In this document: piece after piece, positions 36,336 to 45,210 of the stretch
Numbering within the stretch: position 1 is the first letter of the stretch
Layout of the letters: every line of letters starts with the position of its first letter
From: Sphingomonas sp. AP4-R1
GTDB taxonomy: Bacteria > Pseudomonadota > Alphaproteobacteria > Sphingomonadales > Sphingomonadaceae
Length of the DNA: 64,000 nt
Assembly (NCBI RefSeq): GCF_013113735.1
Contig: NZ_CP053346.1
Location: 2,928,001-2,992,000, forward strand
Direction of reading: 5' to 3'
The notes under the pieces: generated by a model
The model's database searches: none
What the model saw: the letters and a program-made list of their open reading frames with translations, nothing else
What the model was told of the DNA's origin: nothing
Program-made: the position numbers and the translations under genes

Positions 36336-36760
36336 TGCGCGGCGCGGCTTTGATCGGCGCGCTGGCGGCGCTGCAGGGAGGTGCGGCCATGGCGCAGACT
36401 GGAGCGCGGATTGCGATGCCGATCGTGCGACTGGCCGAGCTGCGGATCGATCCCACCCGGCTGGATGCCTATCGAGTGCTGCTGCGCGAGGAAATCGAGA
36501 CGTCGATCCGAACCGAGCCGGGCGTACTGATGCTCTATGCGGTCGCCGTCAAAGGACAGCCCGACCGCATCCGGCTGACCGAGGTCTATGCCGACCAGGC
36601 CGCCTATGAGGCGCATCTCGCCTCGCCGCACTTCCAGACATACAAGGCGGGAACGGCGGCGATGGTGCGATCGCTGGACCTGCTGGAAACGGATCCGATC
36701 GCGCTGTGCGACAAGGCCGGGCTCGCAGCCTGCGTATCGACCCCGGCTCAGCCGAAATAA
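36335..36760 (+). CDS. Exported putative quinol monooxygenase (ABM domain)
   Basis: A 141-residue protein with a short signal peptide (AALIGALAALQGGAAMA). A ferredoxin-like ABM domain follows: VRLAELRIDPTRLDAYRVLL, then EPGVLMLYAVAVKGQPDRI and FQTYKAGTAAM. It would act in the periplasm on a quinol-like or aromatic substrate, or as a small scavenging domain. It closes the cupin-CMD operon. The last bases overlap by 13 with the convergent DUF2141 gene. Confidence 0.78.
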   Translation: MRGAALIGALAALQGGAAMAQTGARIAMPIVRLAELRIDPTRLDAYRVLLREEIETSIRTEPGVLMLYAVAVKGQPDRIRLTEVYADQAAYEAHLASPHFQTYKAGTAAMVRSLDLLETDPIALCDKAGLAACVSTPAQPK

Positions 36761-37173
36761 TAGCTGAGCTTCACCGTGATCGCCTGATCCTCGCCGTCAT
36801 GCGTGAAGGCATAATCGCTGAAACGGGGCGGCAGGCGGGGGACGTGCTCCATGCGCGAAAAGCCGAAATCCTCGCGTGGCAGCGCAAAACGCTTGTCGAG
36901 CACGCCATTGTCGTTGCGATCATGGAAGGCCATCGCGGCATAGGTGCCCGGTGGCACGTCGGCGAAGCGGACGACGACCTTGCCGATCCGTGCGGGCACT
37001 TTCTGGCCGATCGCGCAGGTGCCGAGAAACTGCTTCTGCGGGCAGATCTGGACAAAGATCATGCCCTCCGTCGACCGCACATTCTCGACGGTCACCTCGA
37101 TCGCGCGTGCTGTCGCGGGGGATGCCATTGCGGGTGTCAGGACGGCGACGGACAAAAGAAAGAATCGGCGCAA
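36748..37173 (-). CDS. DUF2141 domain secreted protein
   Basis: A 141-residue protein with signal peptide (RRFFLLSVAVLTPAMASPATA) and a beta-sandwich-like domain: GMIFVQICPQKQF, then VPPGTYAAMAFHDRNDNGVLD and FGFSRMEHVP. These are hallmarks of DUF2141. The start is uncertain: TTG at 37173 is the only codon in frame that places the signal peptide correctly, with a weak ribosome-binding site. It is transcribed away from addB and convergent with the ABM gene. Confidence 0.75.
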   Translation of the reverse strand: MRRFFLLSVAVLTPAMASPATARAIEVTVENVRSTEGMIFVQICPQKQFLGTCAIGQKVPARIGKVVVRFADVPPGTYAAMAFHDRNDNGVLDKRFALPREDFGFSRMEHVPRLPPRFSDYAFTHDGEDQAITVKLSYYFG

Positions 37174-37275
37174 GCTGGGTTCCGGTGGACAGAGGCGGCC
37201 GGGCCGTAGCCGAGGTATGCGGAGCGGACAAATCGGCGCTTCCCCGCTCGTCCCAAACTCCGCTACGCCCGTCGC

Positions 37276-40200
37276 GTGTCCGACACCGTCCACCCCCGCA
37301 TCTATACGATCCCCCCGCATCGCGCCTTCGCCGATGCTCTGGCGGCCGGGCTGCTCGCGCGGTTCGGCAAGGAGCCGCTGGGGCTGGCCCGTGGCGTGGT
37401 GCTGCTGCCCAACAACCGCGCCCGCCGTGCGATCCGCGACGCGTTCGTGCGGGCGAGCGGTGGAGCGCTGCTGCTGCCCAGGCTGGTTTCGATCGGTGAT
37501 CCGGCGCTGGATGAGGCGATCGGCGCGGCGCTGGAGACGGTGGAGGCGCCGTTCATCCCGCCCGCGATCGATCCAGTCGCGCGCCAGCTGATCCTCGCCC
37601 GCCTGATCGAGGCGGCGCGGGCGAGCGCCGGCGAAGAGGTGGATGCGGGCGAGGCGATGCGCTTCGCCGCCGATCTGGGGCGCACGCTGGATCAGCTGAT
37701 CGTCGAGGGGATCGATCCGGGCGCGCTGCGCGAGGCGGTGCCCGACGAACTGGCCGCGCACTGGCAGGCGAGCCTGACCGCGCTCTCCGTGGTGCTGGAT
37801 CGCTGGCCGGAGGAACTGAAGCGGCGCGGGCGGATCGATCTGGCGGACCGGCGCAACCGGCTGATCGCGGCGACGGCGGCGCGGTGGCGGGTGACGCCGC
37901 CCGAGGGCTTCGTGGTGGCGGCGGGCGTCAGCGCGGCGGGCCCGGCGGTGGGAGATCTGCTGCGGACCATTTCGCGGATGGAGAAGGGGCTGGTCGTGCT
38001 GGCTGGGCTCGATCGCGCGATGCCCGACGCGGAATGGGAGGCGCTGCGCGGCGCCGAGGGCGTCGACGGGATCGAGACGCATCCGCAATTCGGCCTGTCG
38101 CGCCTGCTCGACCGGATCGGCGTGGCGCGCGAGGAGGTGCGGCTGTGGCGCCCGGCCGGAGCGGAGGGCGCGCGCTCGGTGCGCACCGTCGCGATCGGCC
38201 ATGCGATGACGCCCGCCGCCTTTACCGACAAATGGCAGATTCTGAAGCCGCACCAGCGTCGTCTCTCCAACGTGCGTTCGGTGGAGCTGGCTCATCCGGC
38301 GGCCGAGGCGCAGGCGATCGCGCTGGCGCTGCGCGAGGCGCTGGAGGTGCCGGGGCGGACGGCGGCGCTGGTGACGCCCGATCGCGCGCTGGCGGTCCGC
38401 GTTGTCCAGCATCTGAAGCGCTGGGGGATCGACGCGGACGACAGCGCCGGGCGGCCGCTCGCGCTGATGGCGCCGGGCACGTTGCTGCTGGCGATCGCCG
38501 AGGCGGTGGCGGCCGATTTCGCGCCGGTGCCGCTGCTGGCCCTGCTCAAGCATCCGCTGGTGATGGCGACGGATCGCGCGCCGTGGCTGGAGGGCGTGCG
38601 TGCGCTGGATCGGGCGCTGCGGGGGCCGAGGCCGGGGCCAGGGCTGGAGGGCATCACCCGATTTCTTTCGCCCACGGGCAACTCTCAAGAACCGTTCGGG
38701 CTGAGCCTGTCGAAGCCCCGTCCTTCTTCTGACGACGGGCAAGGGGAAGGACAGCCCTTCGACAAGCTCAGGGCAAACGGGAGTCGGGATTGGGCTGAGC
38801 GCGAGAAGGCTGAAGCATTCGAGGCCTGGAAGCGGATCGAGCCTCTGCTCGCGCCCTTCTCCCGGCCTGCGCGTCCCACGCTCGCGGGGCTGATGGCGTT
38901 GGTGCGCGAGGCCGCCACCGCGCTGGCGGAGGATGCCGCGTGGAGCCGCCCCGCCGGGCGCGCCGCCGCCGATCTGGTGGCGGGATTGGAAGAGGGCGCG
39001 CATGAGGGGCCGCAGAAGATCGAGGTGGCGACCTTCCCGGCGCTGCTCCGCGCCGCGCTGGAGCAGGTGGCGGTGCGGCCGCCGCAGGGCGGGCATCCGC
39101 GTCTGTTCATCTGGGGCCTGATCGACGCCCGCCTGCAGCGCGCCGACCTGATGGTGCTGGGCGGGCTCAACGAGGGCGTTTGGCCGTCACTTCCGTCGCC
39201 CGATCCGTGGCTGGCGCCCGCGATCCGCCGCGCGCTCGGCCTGCCGGGGCTGGAGCGGCGCATCGGCGCGGAGGCTGAGGAGTTCGCCGCCGCGCTCGGC
39301 GCGCCCGAAGTGCTGCTGACGCGATCCCGCCGCGATGCGCGCGCGCCCGCCATCGCCTCGCGCTTCTGGCTGCGGCTGGACGCGATGACCGGGCGCCTGC
39401 CGCGCGCCCATGCGCTGGCCCGCTGGGGCGACGCGCTCGACAAGCCTGCGCTCTATGCGCCCGCCGAGCAGCCCGCGCCCGTCCCGCCGGTCGCGGATCG
39501 GCCGCGCCGGATCGCCGTCACCAAGCTCGACCGGCTCAAGGCGGATCCCTTCGCTTTCTATGCCGATGCGATGCTGAAGCTGCGCGCGATGGACGCGGTG
39601 GATGCCGATCCGACACCGGCGTGGCGCGGCAATGCGGTCCACGCAATCCTGGAGGAATGGCTGAAGCAGGATCAATGCGATCCGGCTCTCCTCAGGGCGC
39701 GTGCGGAAAAACTGCTGGCGGAGGCCGCAGCGCATCCGGTGCTGCGCGCCTTGTGGAGCCCGCGCCTGATGGAGGCGATCGACTGGATCGCCGAGACGAC
39801 GGGCGACGATCTCGTCGCGGGACGCGTGCCCGTCAGAGCCGAGATCAAGGGCCGCATCGACGTGCAGGGCATCACGCTGGAGGGCACGGCCGACCGGATC
39901 GATCGCGATCGGGAAGGGCATCTCGCCATCGTCGACTACAAGACGGGCAAGCCGCCCTCGAAGAAAGCTGTGATCGAGGGCTATTCGATGCAGCTCGGCC
40001 TGCTCGGGCTGATCGCGCAGAAGGGCGGCTTTCCGGATGTGACGGGCGTGCCGGGCATCTTCGAATATTGGTCGCTGGCGGCGAAGGGATCGACGCTCGG
40101 TTATCGCGACAGCCCGGTGGGGCTGAACAAGAAAGGCGAGGGGATCGCGCCCGAGGAGTTCGCGCACCGCGCCGAAGAGGTGCTGGGCGAGGCGGTGCGG

Positions 40201-40329
40201 CGCTGGCTGACGGGCGGGGAGCCGTTCGTGGCCAAGCTCCATCCCGAATATGCGCCGTACGGGGATTATGACCAGTTGATGCGGCTCGACGAATGGTATG
40301 GCCGCGTCGCGCGGAGGAGCGAGGCATGA
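37276..40329 (+). CDS. addB: Double-strand break repair protein AddB
   Basis: A 1017-residue helicase-like/nuclease subunit of AddAB, the alphaproteobacterial counterpart of RecBCD that processes DNA ends for RecA. N-terminal PNNRARRAIRD and the middle LPRLVSIGDPALDEA match AddB. The C-terminal PD-(D/E)xK nuclease shows LAIVDYKTGKPPSKK. GTG at 37276 is the start. Residues about 473-502 (PFGLSLSKPRPSS... to DKLRANGS) are translated from an in-frame dispersed repeat, absent from ordinary AddB. It overlaps addA by four bases. Confidence 0.92.
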   Translation: MSDTVHPRIYTIPPHRAFADALAAGLLARFGKEPLGLARGVVLLPNNRARRAIRDAFVRASGGALLLPRLVSIGDPALDEAIGAALETVEAPFIPPAIDPVARQLILARLIEAARASAGEEVDAGEAMRFAADLGRTLDQLIVEGIDPGALREAVPDELAAHWQASLTALSVVLDRWPEELKRRGRIDLADRRNRLIAATAARWRVTPPEGFVVAAGVSAAGPAVGDLLRTISRMEKGLVVLAGLDRAMPDAEWEALRGAEGVDGIETHPQFGLSRLLDRIGVAREEVRLWRPAGAEGARSVRTVAIGHAMTPAAFTDKWQILKPHQRRLSNVRSVELAHPAAEAQAIALALREALEVPGRTAALVTPDRALAVRVVQHLKRWGIDADDSAGRPLALMAPGTLLLAIAEAVAADFAPVPLLALLKHPLVMATDRAPWLEGVRALDRALRGPRPGPGLEGITRFLSPTGNSQEPFGLSLSKPRPSSDDGQGEGQPFDKLRANGSRDWAEREKAEAFEAWKRIEPLLAPFSRPARPTLAGLMALVREAATALAEDAAWSRPAGRAAADLVAGLEEGAHEGPQKIEVATFPALLRAALEQVAVRPPQGGHPRLFIWGLIDARLQRADLMVLGGLNEGVWPSLPSPDPWLAPAIRRALGLPGLERRIGAEAEEFAAALGAPEVLLTRSRRDARAPAIASRFWLRLDAMTGRLPRAHALARWGDALDKPALYAPAEQPAPVPPVADRPRRIAVTKLDRLKADPFAFYADAMLKLRAMDAVDADPTPAWRGNAVHAILEEWLKQDQCDPALLRARAEKLLAEAAAHPVLRALWSPRLMEAIDWIAETTGDDLVAGRVPVRAEIKGRIDVQGITLEGTADRIDRDREGHLAIVDYKTGKPPSKKAVIEGYSMQLGLLGLIAQKGGFPDVTGVPGIFEYWSLAAKGSTLGYRDSPVGLNKKGEGIAPEEFAHRAEEVLGEAVRRWLTGGEPFVAKLHPEYAPYGDYDQLMRLDEWYGRVARRSEA
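38692..38781 (+). repeat. Type A palindromic element inside addB, in frame
   Basis: The 90-base element opens CCGTTCGGGCTGAGCCTGTCG and closes CCCTTCGACAAGCTCAGGGC then AAACGGG. It is read in frame as PFGLSLSKPRPSS through PFDKLRANG, adding about 30 residues (473-502) without a stop. Same family as the intergenic copies at 2495 and 55882. Confidence 0.9.
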
Positions 40330-43300
40330 GCGCGCGGATAGAGCCGCTCCGCCGCCTGGCCGGCGCGCAGGCCGATGCTTCCGATCCGAAGCGGCAGGTG
40401 TGGCTGTCCGCCTCGGCCGGCACGGGCAAGACGCATGTGCTGACGGCGCGGGTGCTGCGCCTGTTGCTCTCCGGCGCGCGGCCGTCCTCGATCCTGTGCC
40501 TCACCTTCACCAAGGCGGGCGCGGCCGAGATGGCGGAGCGCATCCAGTCCCGCTTGGCCAGCTGGGTGCGGCTGGACGAGAAGAAGCTGGAAAAGGAATT
40601 GTTCGCGCTGGGCGAGCCGAACGATGCCGAAGCGATCCGCAAGGCACGCCGCCTGTTCGCGCGCGTGCTGGATGCGCCGGGCGGCGGGCTCCGCATCCAG
40701 ACGATCCACGCTTTCTCGCAGACCTTGCTCGCCTCCTTCCCGACCGAGGCGGGGCTGGCGCCGGGCTTCAAGCCGCTCGACGGGCGGGCCGAGGCGGCGT
40801 TGGCACGCGAGACTCTGGCGCGACTGCTGGCGGATGCCGAGAGCGGCGGCGATCTGGGGCTGGTGCGCGACGTGCAGGTGCTGAGCCGGCGCCTCGGCGA
40901 GCAGGCGGCCGAGCGCTATCTGCGCCTGTGTGCGCGATCGCCCCGCGCGATGGCGGAGCTGGGCAGCCGCGAAGGGCTGGAGCCGCGCATCCGCACCGGG
41001 CTCGGCATCTGGCTGGGCGATATCGAGGCGCGCATCGTCGGCTATCTGGACGATGATACGTTCGACAGCAGTCTCCTGCGCGCGATCGGCGATGCCTATG
41101 CCGCGTGGGGCACGAAGACGGGGCTGGAGCGCGCGGCCGTGGCCGGGGCGTTCCTCGAGGCCGATGCCGGGGCGCGGGCGGGAATGCTGGGCGATCTGCT
41201 CCGTATCGCCGTCACCGCTGCGGGCGCGCCTTATGCCCATTCGCAGAAATTGCTCGATTGCGATCCGGCGCATGGCGACAATTGCGAGTCCCTCGCCGAG
41301 GCGATCGGCATGCTGCTGGAGCAGAGGCGCGGTGCCGAGCTGGCCGCCTTGCTGGCGGCCGGGCTGCGCGCGGGGCAATCCTATGCCGCCGCCTATGAGC
41401 GGGCGAAGCGCGCGGCGGGGGCGGTGGATTTCGACGATCTGATCCGGCTGGTGCTGGATCTGCTGGAAGAGCCCGGCGTGGGCGACTGGATCCGCTTCAA
41501 GCTGGACCGCCGCGTCGATCATTTGCTGATCGACGAGGGGCAGGATACCAATGTCGCCCAGTGGCGCATCGTGCGCGCGCTGGCGGACGATTTCTTCACC
41601 GTCGATCCGGACGAGGCGGAGCGCGAGCGCCTCCACCGCACGATCTTCTCGGTCGGCGATTTCAAGCAGGCGATCTTCGGCTTTCAGGGCACCGATCCGC
41701 AGGCCTTCGCGGCCGCGCGCGCCTTTTTCGGACGGCGGATCGAGGAGGGGGACCGGCAGCTCGATCGCCTCTCGCTCGATCGCTCCTTCCGTTCGACGCC
41801 TCCCATTCTCGCTCTGGTCGATCGGCTGAATGCCGATCTCGGCAAGGATGCGCTGGGACTGGCCGACGAACTGGAGCCGCACCAGAGCGCCAAAGACGGC
41901 AAGCTCGGCACCGTCACCCTGCTCGCGCCGATGTCGGTGGCGGGCGGCGATGCGGGCGAGGATGAGGGCGACGAGAGCTGGCTGGACGATGCCACGCGCG
42001 GCTTCGCCCAGCGGCTGGCGCAGCAGGTGAGCGAATGGCTGGCGCAGCCGCTCTGGCTGCCCGGCAAGGGGCGGGCGCTGCGGCCGGAGGATATCTTGAT
42101 CCTCGTCCGCCGTCGGGGCGAACTCGCCTCGCTGATCGTGGCGCGGCTGCATGCGGAAAGCGTGCCGGTGGCGGGTGTCGATCGGCTGCGGCTGGATGCG
42201 CCGCTGGCGGTGCGCGATCTGATGGCGGCGATCCGCTTCGTGCTGCAGCCGGGCGACGATCTCAGCCTCGCCAGCCTGCTCGTCTCGCCTTTGTTCGGCC
42301 TGTCGCAGGACGATCTCTACGCGGTCGGTTTCCGGCGCGAGGGGAGCCTGTGGGCCGCGCTCCAGCGCCACCCCGATCAAGCCGCCGCGACCGAACATCT
42401 GCGCGAGCTGCTGCGCCTGACCGATTTCACCACGCCTTATGCGTTTCTCGAAACGATCCTGACGGGCGCGCTCGACGGGCGGCGCAAGCTGCTGTCGCGG
42501 CTGGGCGACGAGGCGCGCGACCCGATCGAGGAATTGCTGAACGCGGCGATGCTGTTCGAGAGCGAGGCGACGCCGACGCTGCAGCGCTTCCTCGACTGGT
42601 TCGATCGGGGCGAGGTGGAGGTGACGCGCGATCCCTCCGCCCCGCTGGATGCGGTGCGCGTGATGACGGTGCATGGCGCCAAGGGGCTGCAGGCGCCGCT
42701 GGTGATCCTGGCGGACGCGACCGGCGACCCCGCGCGCCAGCCCGCGCGCGACGTGAACTGGGCGATCGAGGAGGAGAGCGCGCCCGTGCCGATCGTGCGC
42801 CCGCGCAAGGCCGAGCGGATCGGGCCGCTGGAGGATCGCATCGCCGAGATCGAGCGGCGCGAGCGCGAGGAGCATTGGCGCCTGCTGTATGTGGCCGTCA
42901 CCCGTGCCGAGGAGCATCTGGTGATCGGCGGCGCGCTGGGGCCGGCGGCGCGCGGCGTGCCGCCCGCCGAAAGCTGGTATGCGGCGATCGAGCGCGCGAT
43001 GGAGGGGCTGGGCGCCGAGCCGGTCGACGATCCGCTCTGGGCGCATGCGCGCCATTATCGCGGCGATCGGCCCGCCGTGGCGCCGGTTCGCGCCGAGCGG
43101 GTGGCGCGGCCCGAACGCGCGCCGTCGCCGCTCCCGCATTGGGCGAAGCGCCCCGCGCCGCTCGAGGCGCTGCCGCCGCGCCCGCTCGCGCCGTCGTCTC
43201 TGGGCGACGATCTCGCCGCCAGCCCGCCGCCGAGCCCGGCGATGCGCGCGGCCGCCGAACGTGGGCGCCTGCTTCATGCCCTGTTCGAGCGTCTGCCGGC

Positions 43301-43784
43301 GCTCGCGCCCGACCAGCGCCTCGCCGCCGCCGAACGCTGGCTGACGGGGGCGGGGGGCGTCACCGATGCGGAGGCCGCGCGCACGCTGGCGACCGATGCC
43401 TGCCGCATCCTCGCCGATCCGGCGCTGGCCGAGATCTTCTCGCCCGAGGCGCTGGCCGAGGCGCCGATCGCGGCGGTGCTGGAAAGTGGCCATGTGGTGG
43501 CGGGCACGGTCGATCGCCTGCTGGTGACCGACGATCGCGTGCTGCTGCTGGATTACAAGACCGGCCGCGCCATTCCCCCGAGCGCGGAGGAGGCGCCGGT
43601 GATGCATCTGCGCCAGATGTCCGCTTATGTGGACGCGCTCGCCCGCATCTTTCCGGGGCGCACGATCGAGGCGGCCTTGCTGTATACGGCGGGGCCGCGC
43701 CTGTTTCCGCTCGCGCCCGACCTGTTGGCGCGGCACAAGCCGGACTATGCAGGGGCGCAGCAAAAGCTTGGCGCAAAGAGTTGA
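40326..43784 (+). CDS. addA: AddA helicase-nuclease subunit (UvrD-family)
   Basis: A 1152-residue superfamily 1 helicase with Walker A SASAGTGKTHVL near residues 25-40, motif Ia TFTKAGAAEMAER, motif II LLIDEGQDTNV, motif III VGDFKQAIFGFQG, SLDRSFRS (motif IV), TVHGAKGLQAPLV (motif V) and LLYVAVTRAEEHL (motif VI). The C-terminal nuclease shows LLLDYKTGR. Together with AddB it unwinds and resects broken DNA. The ATG at 40326 overlaps the addB stop (ATGA). Confidence 0.95.
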   Translation: MSARIEPLRRLAGAQADASDPKRQVWLSASAGTGKTHVLTARVLRLLLSGARPSSILCLTFTKAGAAEMAERIQSRLASWVRLDEKKLEKELFALGEPNDAEAIRKARRLFARVLDAPGGGLRIQTIHAFSQTLLASFPTEAGLAPGFKPLDGRAEAALARETLARLLADAESGGDLGLVRDVQVLSRRLGEQAAERYLRLCARSPRAMAELGSREGLEPRIRTGLGIWLGDIEARIVGYLDDDTFDSSLLRAIGDAYAAWGTKTGLERAAVAGAFLEADAGARAGMLGDLLRIAVTAAGAPYAHSQKLLDCDPAHGDNCESLAEAIGMLLEQRRGAELAALLAAGLRAGQSYAAAYERAKRAAGAVDFDDLIRLVLDLLEEPGVGDWIRFKLDRRVDHLLIDEGQDTNVAQWRIVRALADDFFTVDPDEAERERLHRTIFSVGDFKQAIFGFQGTDPQAFAAARAFFGRRIEEGDRQLDRLSLDRSFRSTPPILALVDRLNADLGKDALGLADELEPHQSAKDGKLGTVTLLAPMSVAGGDAGEDEGDESWLDDATRGFAQRLAQQVSEWLAQPLWLPGKGRALRPEDILILVRRRGELASLIVARLHAESVPVAGVDRLRLDAPLAVRDLMAAIRFVLQPGDDLSLASLLVSPLFGLSQDDLYAVGFRREGSLWAALQRHPDQAAATEHLRELLRLTDFTTPYAFLETILTGALDGRRKLLSRLGDEARDPIEELLNAAMLFESEATPTLQRFLDWFDRGEVEVTRDPSAPLDAVRVMTVHGAKGLQAPLVILADATGDPARQPARDVNWAIEEESAPVPIVRPRKAERIGPLEDRIAEIERREREEHWRLLYVAVTRAEEHLVIGGALGPAARGVPPAESWYAAIERAMEGLGAEPVDDPLWAHARHYRGDRPAVAPVRAERVARPERAPSPLPHWAKRPAPLEALPPRPLAPSSLGDDLAASPPPSPAMRAAAERGRLLHALFERLPALAPDQRLAAAERWLTGAGGVTDAEAARTLATDACRILADPALAEIFSPEALAEAPIAAVLESGHVVAGTVDRLLVTDDRVLLLDYKTGRAIPPSAEEAPVMHLRQMSAYVDALARIFPGRTIEAALLYTAGPRLFPLAPDLLARHKPDYAGAQQKLGAKS

Positions 43785-43835
43785 GGGAGCGGCCCGCCCT
43801 GCCTACATCCGGTCCAACTCACAGGAGCATACAAG

Positions 43836-44156
43836 ATGGCGACCAAGAAGATCACCGACACGTCCTTTGAAAGCGACGTGCTGAAGGCGGACGGCCCGGT
43901 GCTGGTCGATTTCTGGGCCGAGTGGTGCGGGCCGTGCCGGATGATCGGCCCGGCGCTGGAAGAGCTGTCCGACGAGCTGGGCGAAAAGGTGACCATCACC
44001 AAGATCAACATCGACGAGAATCCCGAAACGCCCGGCAAATATGGCGTGCGCGGCATTCCGACGATGATCCTGTTCAAGGACGGTGCCCCGGCCGCGACCA
44101 AGGTGGGCGCCGCCCCCAAGAGCGCGCTCAAGGGCTGGCTCGAACAGTCGATCTAA
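43836..44156 (+). CDS. trxA: Thioredoxin 1
   Basis: A 106-residue thioredoxin with active site [10 protein letters not shown] (Cys31, Cys34), the buried Asp of LVDFWA, the cis-Pro in RGIPTMILF, and the usual C-terminal strand. It is the cytoplasmic disulfide reductant. It lies 51 bases after addA. The order addB-addA-trxA is common in Sphingomonadales. A perfect 10-bp hairpin follows. Confidence 0.95.
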   Translation: MATKKITDTSFESDVLKADGPVLVDFWAEWCGPCRMIGPALEELSDELGEKVTITKINIDENPETPGKYGVRGIPTMILFKDGAPAATKVGAAPKSALKGWLEQSI

Positions 44157-44168
44157 TTCGTTACGGGC

Positions 44169-44200
44169 GCGGCGAAACGGCATTCACGCTGTTTCGCCGC
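44169..44200 (+). terminator. Hairpin after trxA
   Basis: GCGGCGAAAC pairs perfectly with GTTTCGCCGC around a 12-base loop, 12 bases after the trxA stop. It lacks a clear T-run, so termination strength is uncertain. Confidence 0.6.
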
Positions 44201-44301
44201 TGTCGTGCCGCGCGGGCGCGGACCATTTCTCTATTCACCTCGTTCGGTAACACCCCGCGCTCTCGTCTGTGGCATGATCGCTGCGGGGAGCGATTCGGAC
44301 G

Positions 44302-44772
44302 ATGAACAACACGGCCTTCGGGGGCACCACACTCGCCGCGCGGCTGGTGGACGCGCTCTATACGGAAGCGATGCTTCTGGCCGACGAGACGCGCGGTTAT
44401 TTCGACGATGCGGGGGCCGAGGAGCGCGAGGCGCTGCCCCCCAAGCTGCGCGTGGAATTTGCGTGCGAAGCGCTGAAGGGCACCACCCGCCTGATGCAGG
44501 TGATCGGCTGGCTGCTGATGCGAAAGGCCGTGCATGCAGGCGAGCTGCCCGTGGGCGCCGGCACCTCCGAAAATCGCCGGCTGGGCGAGGCTCCGCCGCT
44601 GGACCCGGCCGTGATCGCGCGCCTGCCGCAGACGGCGCGCCGCCTGCTGGCGAGCGGCGACGACCTCTACCAGCGCGTGCGCCGCATGGACGAGGGCATC
44701 GACATGCCGCCCCCGGCCGTAACGGCGAGCCCGGCGCTGTCGCTGCTCCACAGGCTGGAACAGTCGCTTTAG
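44302..44772 (+). CDS. DUF1465 family protein (RcdA-like)
   Basis: A 156-residue helical protein. TLAARLVDALYTEAMLLADE, then RVEFACEALKGTTRLMQVIGWLLMRKAV, match DUF1465. In Caulobacter this family includes RcdA, the ClpXP adaptor that helps destroy CtrA at the G1-S transition. An adaptor role here is inferred from family only. It is a separate unit from trxA (145-base gap with hairpin). Confidence 0.86.
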   Translation: MNNTAFGGTTLAARLVDALYTEAMLLADETRGYFDDAGAEEREALPPKLRVEFACEALKGTTRLMQVIGWLLMRKAVHAGELPVGAGTSENRRLGEAPPLDPAVIARLPQTARRLLASGDDLYQRVRRMDEGIDMPPPAVTASPALSLLHRLEQSL

Positions 44773-45210
44773 GCGGTGTCGGTGCCCGTCGGTGGCGACG
44801 GGAAGGGGCTGGCGCTCGCGGCTTGGGCGGATCGATATTCAGCGATGGGAAACGGCAGCTTTCGAGACATCGTCACCCTGAATGTGTTTGGCTGATGTCC
44901 CTTCGAACATAGAGACTTCGTCATGCCGGACTTGTTCCGGCATCCACCCGTCTGCTCATACCTCGGATCGCTGTTCTCGTCGCCCAGTGGACCCCGGAGC
45001 AAACCTGTCCTGAGCCTGTCGAAGGGGCCGGGGTGACGGGTACGTGTTCTGACGAGATACCCACCAGACAAGTTCAGGGTCCATGACCCGACCGTTGAGC
45101 CTGGCCTACCCGTCAGGGTCATGGATGCTGAAACGAGTTCAGCATGACAGGCTGGAATGATGCCAGCTCAGTCTTTCACATTATCGGAATGTCGATCTGG
45201 GCATCCAGCC
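44773..45210. repeat. Intergenic mosaic of palindromic repeats
   Basis: This is a 438-base gap without a credible gene. It holds four nested palindromes. ATGCCGGA-CTTGT-TCCGGCAT lies at 44923-44943. A diverged type A element lies at 45001-45081 (CCTGTCCTGAGCCTGTCGAAG ... CAAGTTCAGGG). CATGACCC ... GGGTCATG lies at 45082-45123. ATGCTGAA-ACGAG-TTCAGCAT lies at 45125-45145. These are typical sphingomonad dispersed elements. The first 100 bases show nothing recognisable. Confidence 0.7.

Noticed and set aside
36748..39096. Minus-strand frame of about 782 codons running under addB
   Set aside because: Only its last part (36748-37173) is a real DUF2141 gene; the rest is antisense to addB.
40266..43763. 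Open frame of about 1165 codons opposite addA
   Set aside because: Antisense shadow; addA has all helicase motifs on the plus strand.
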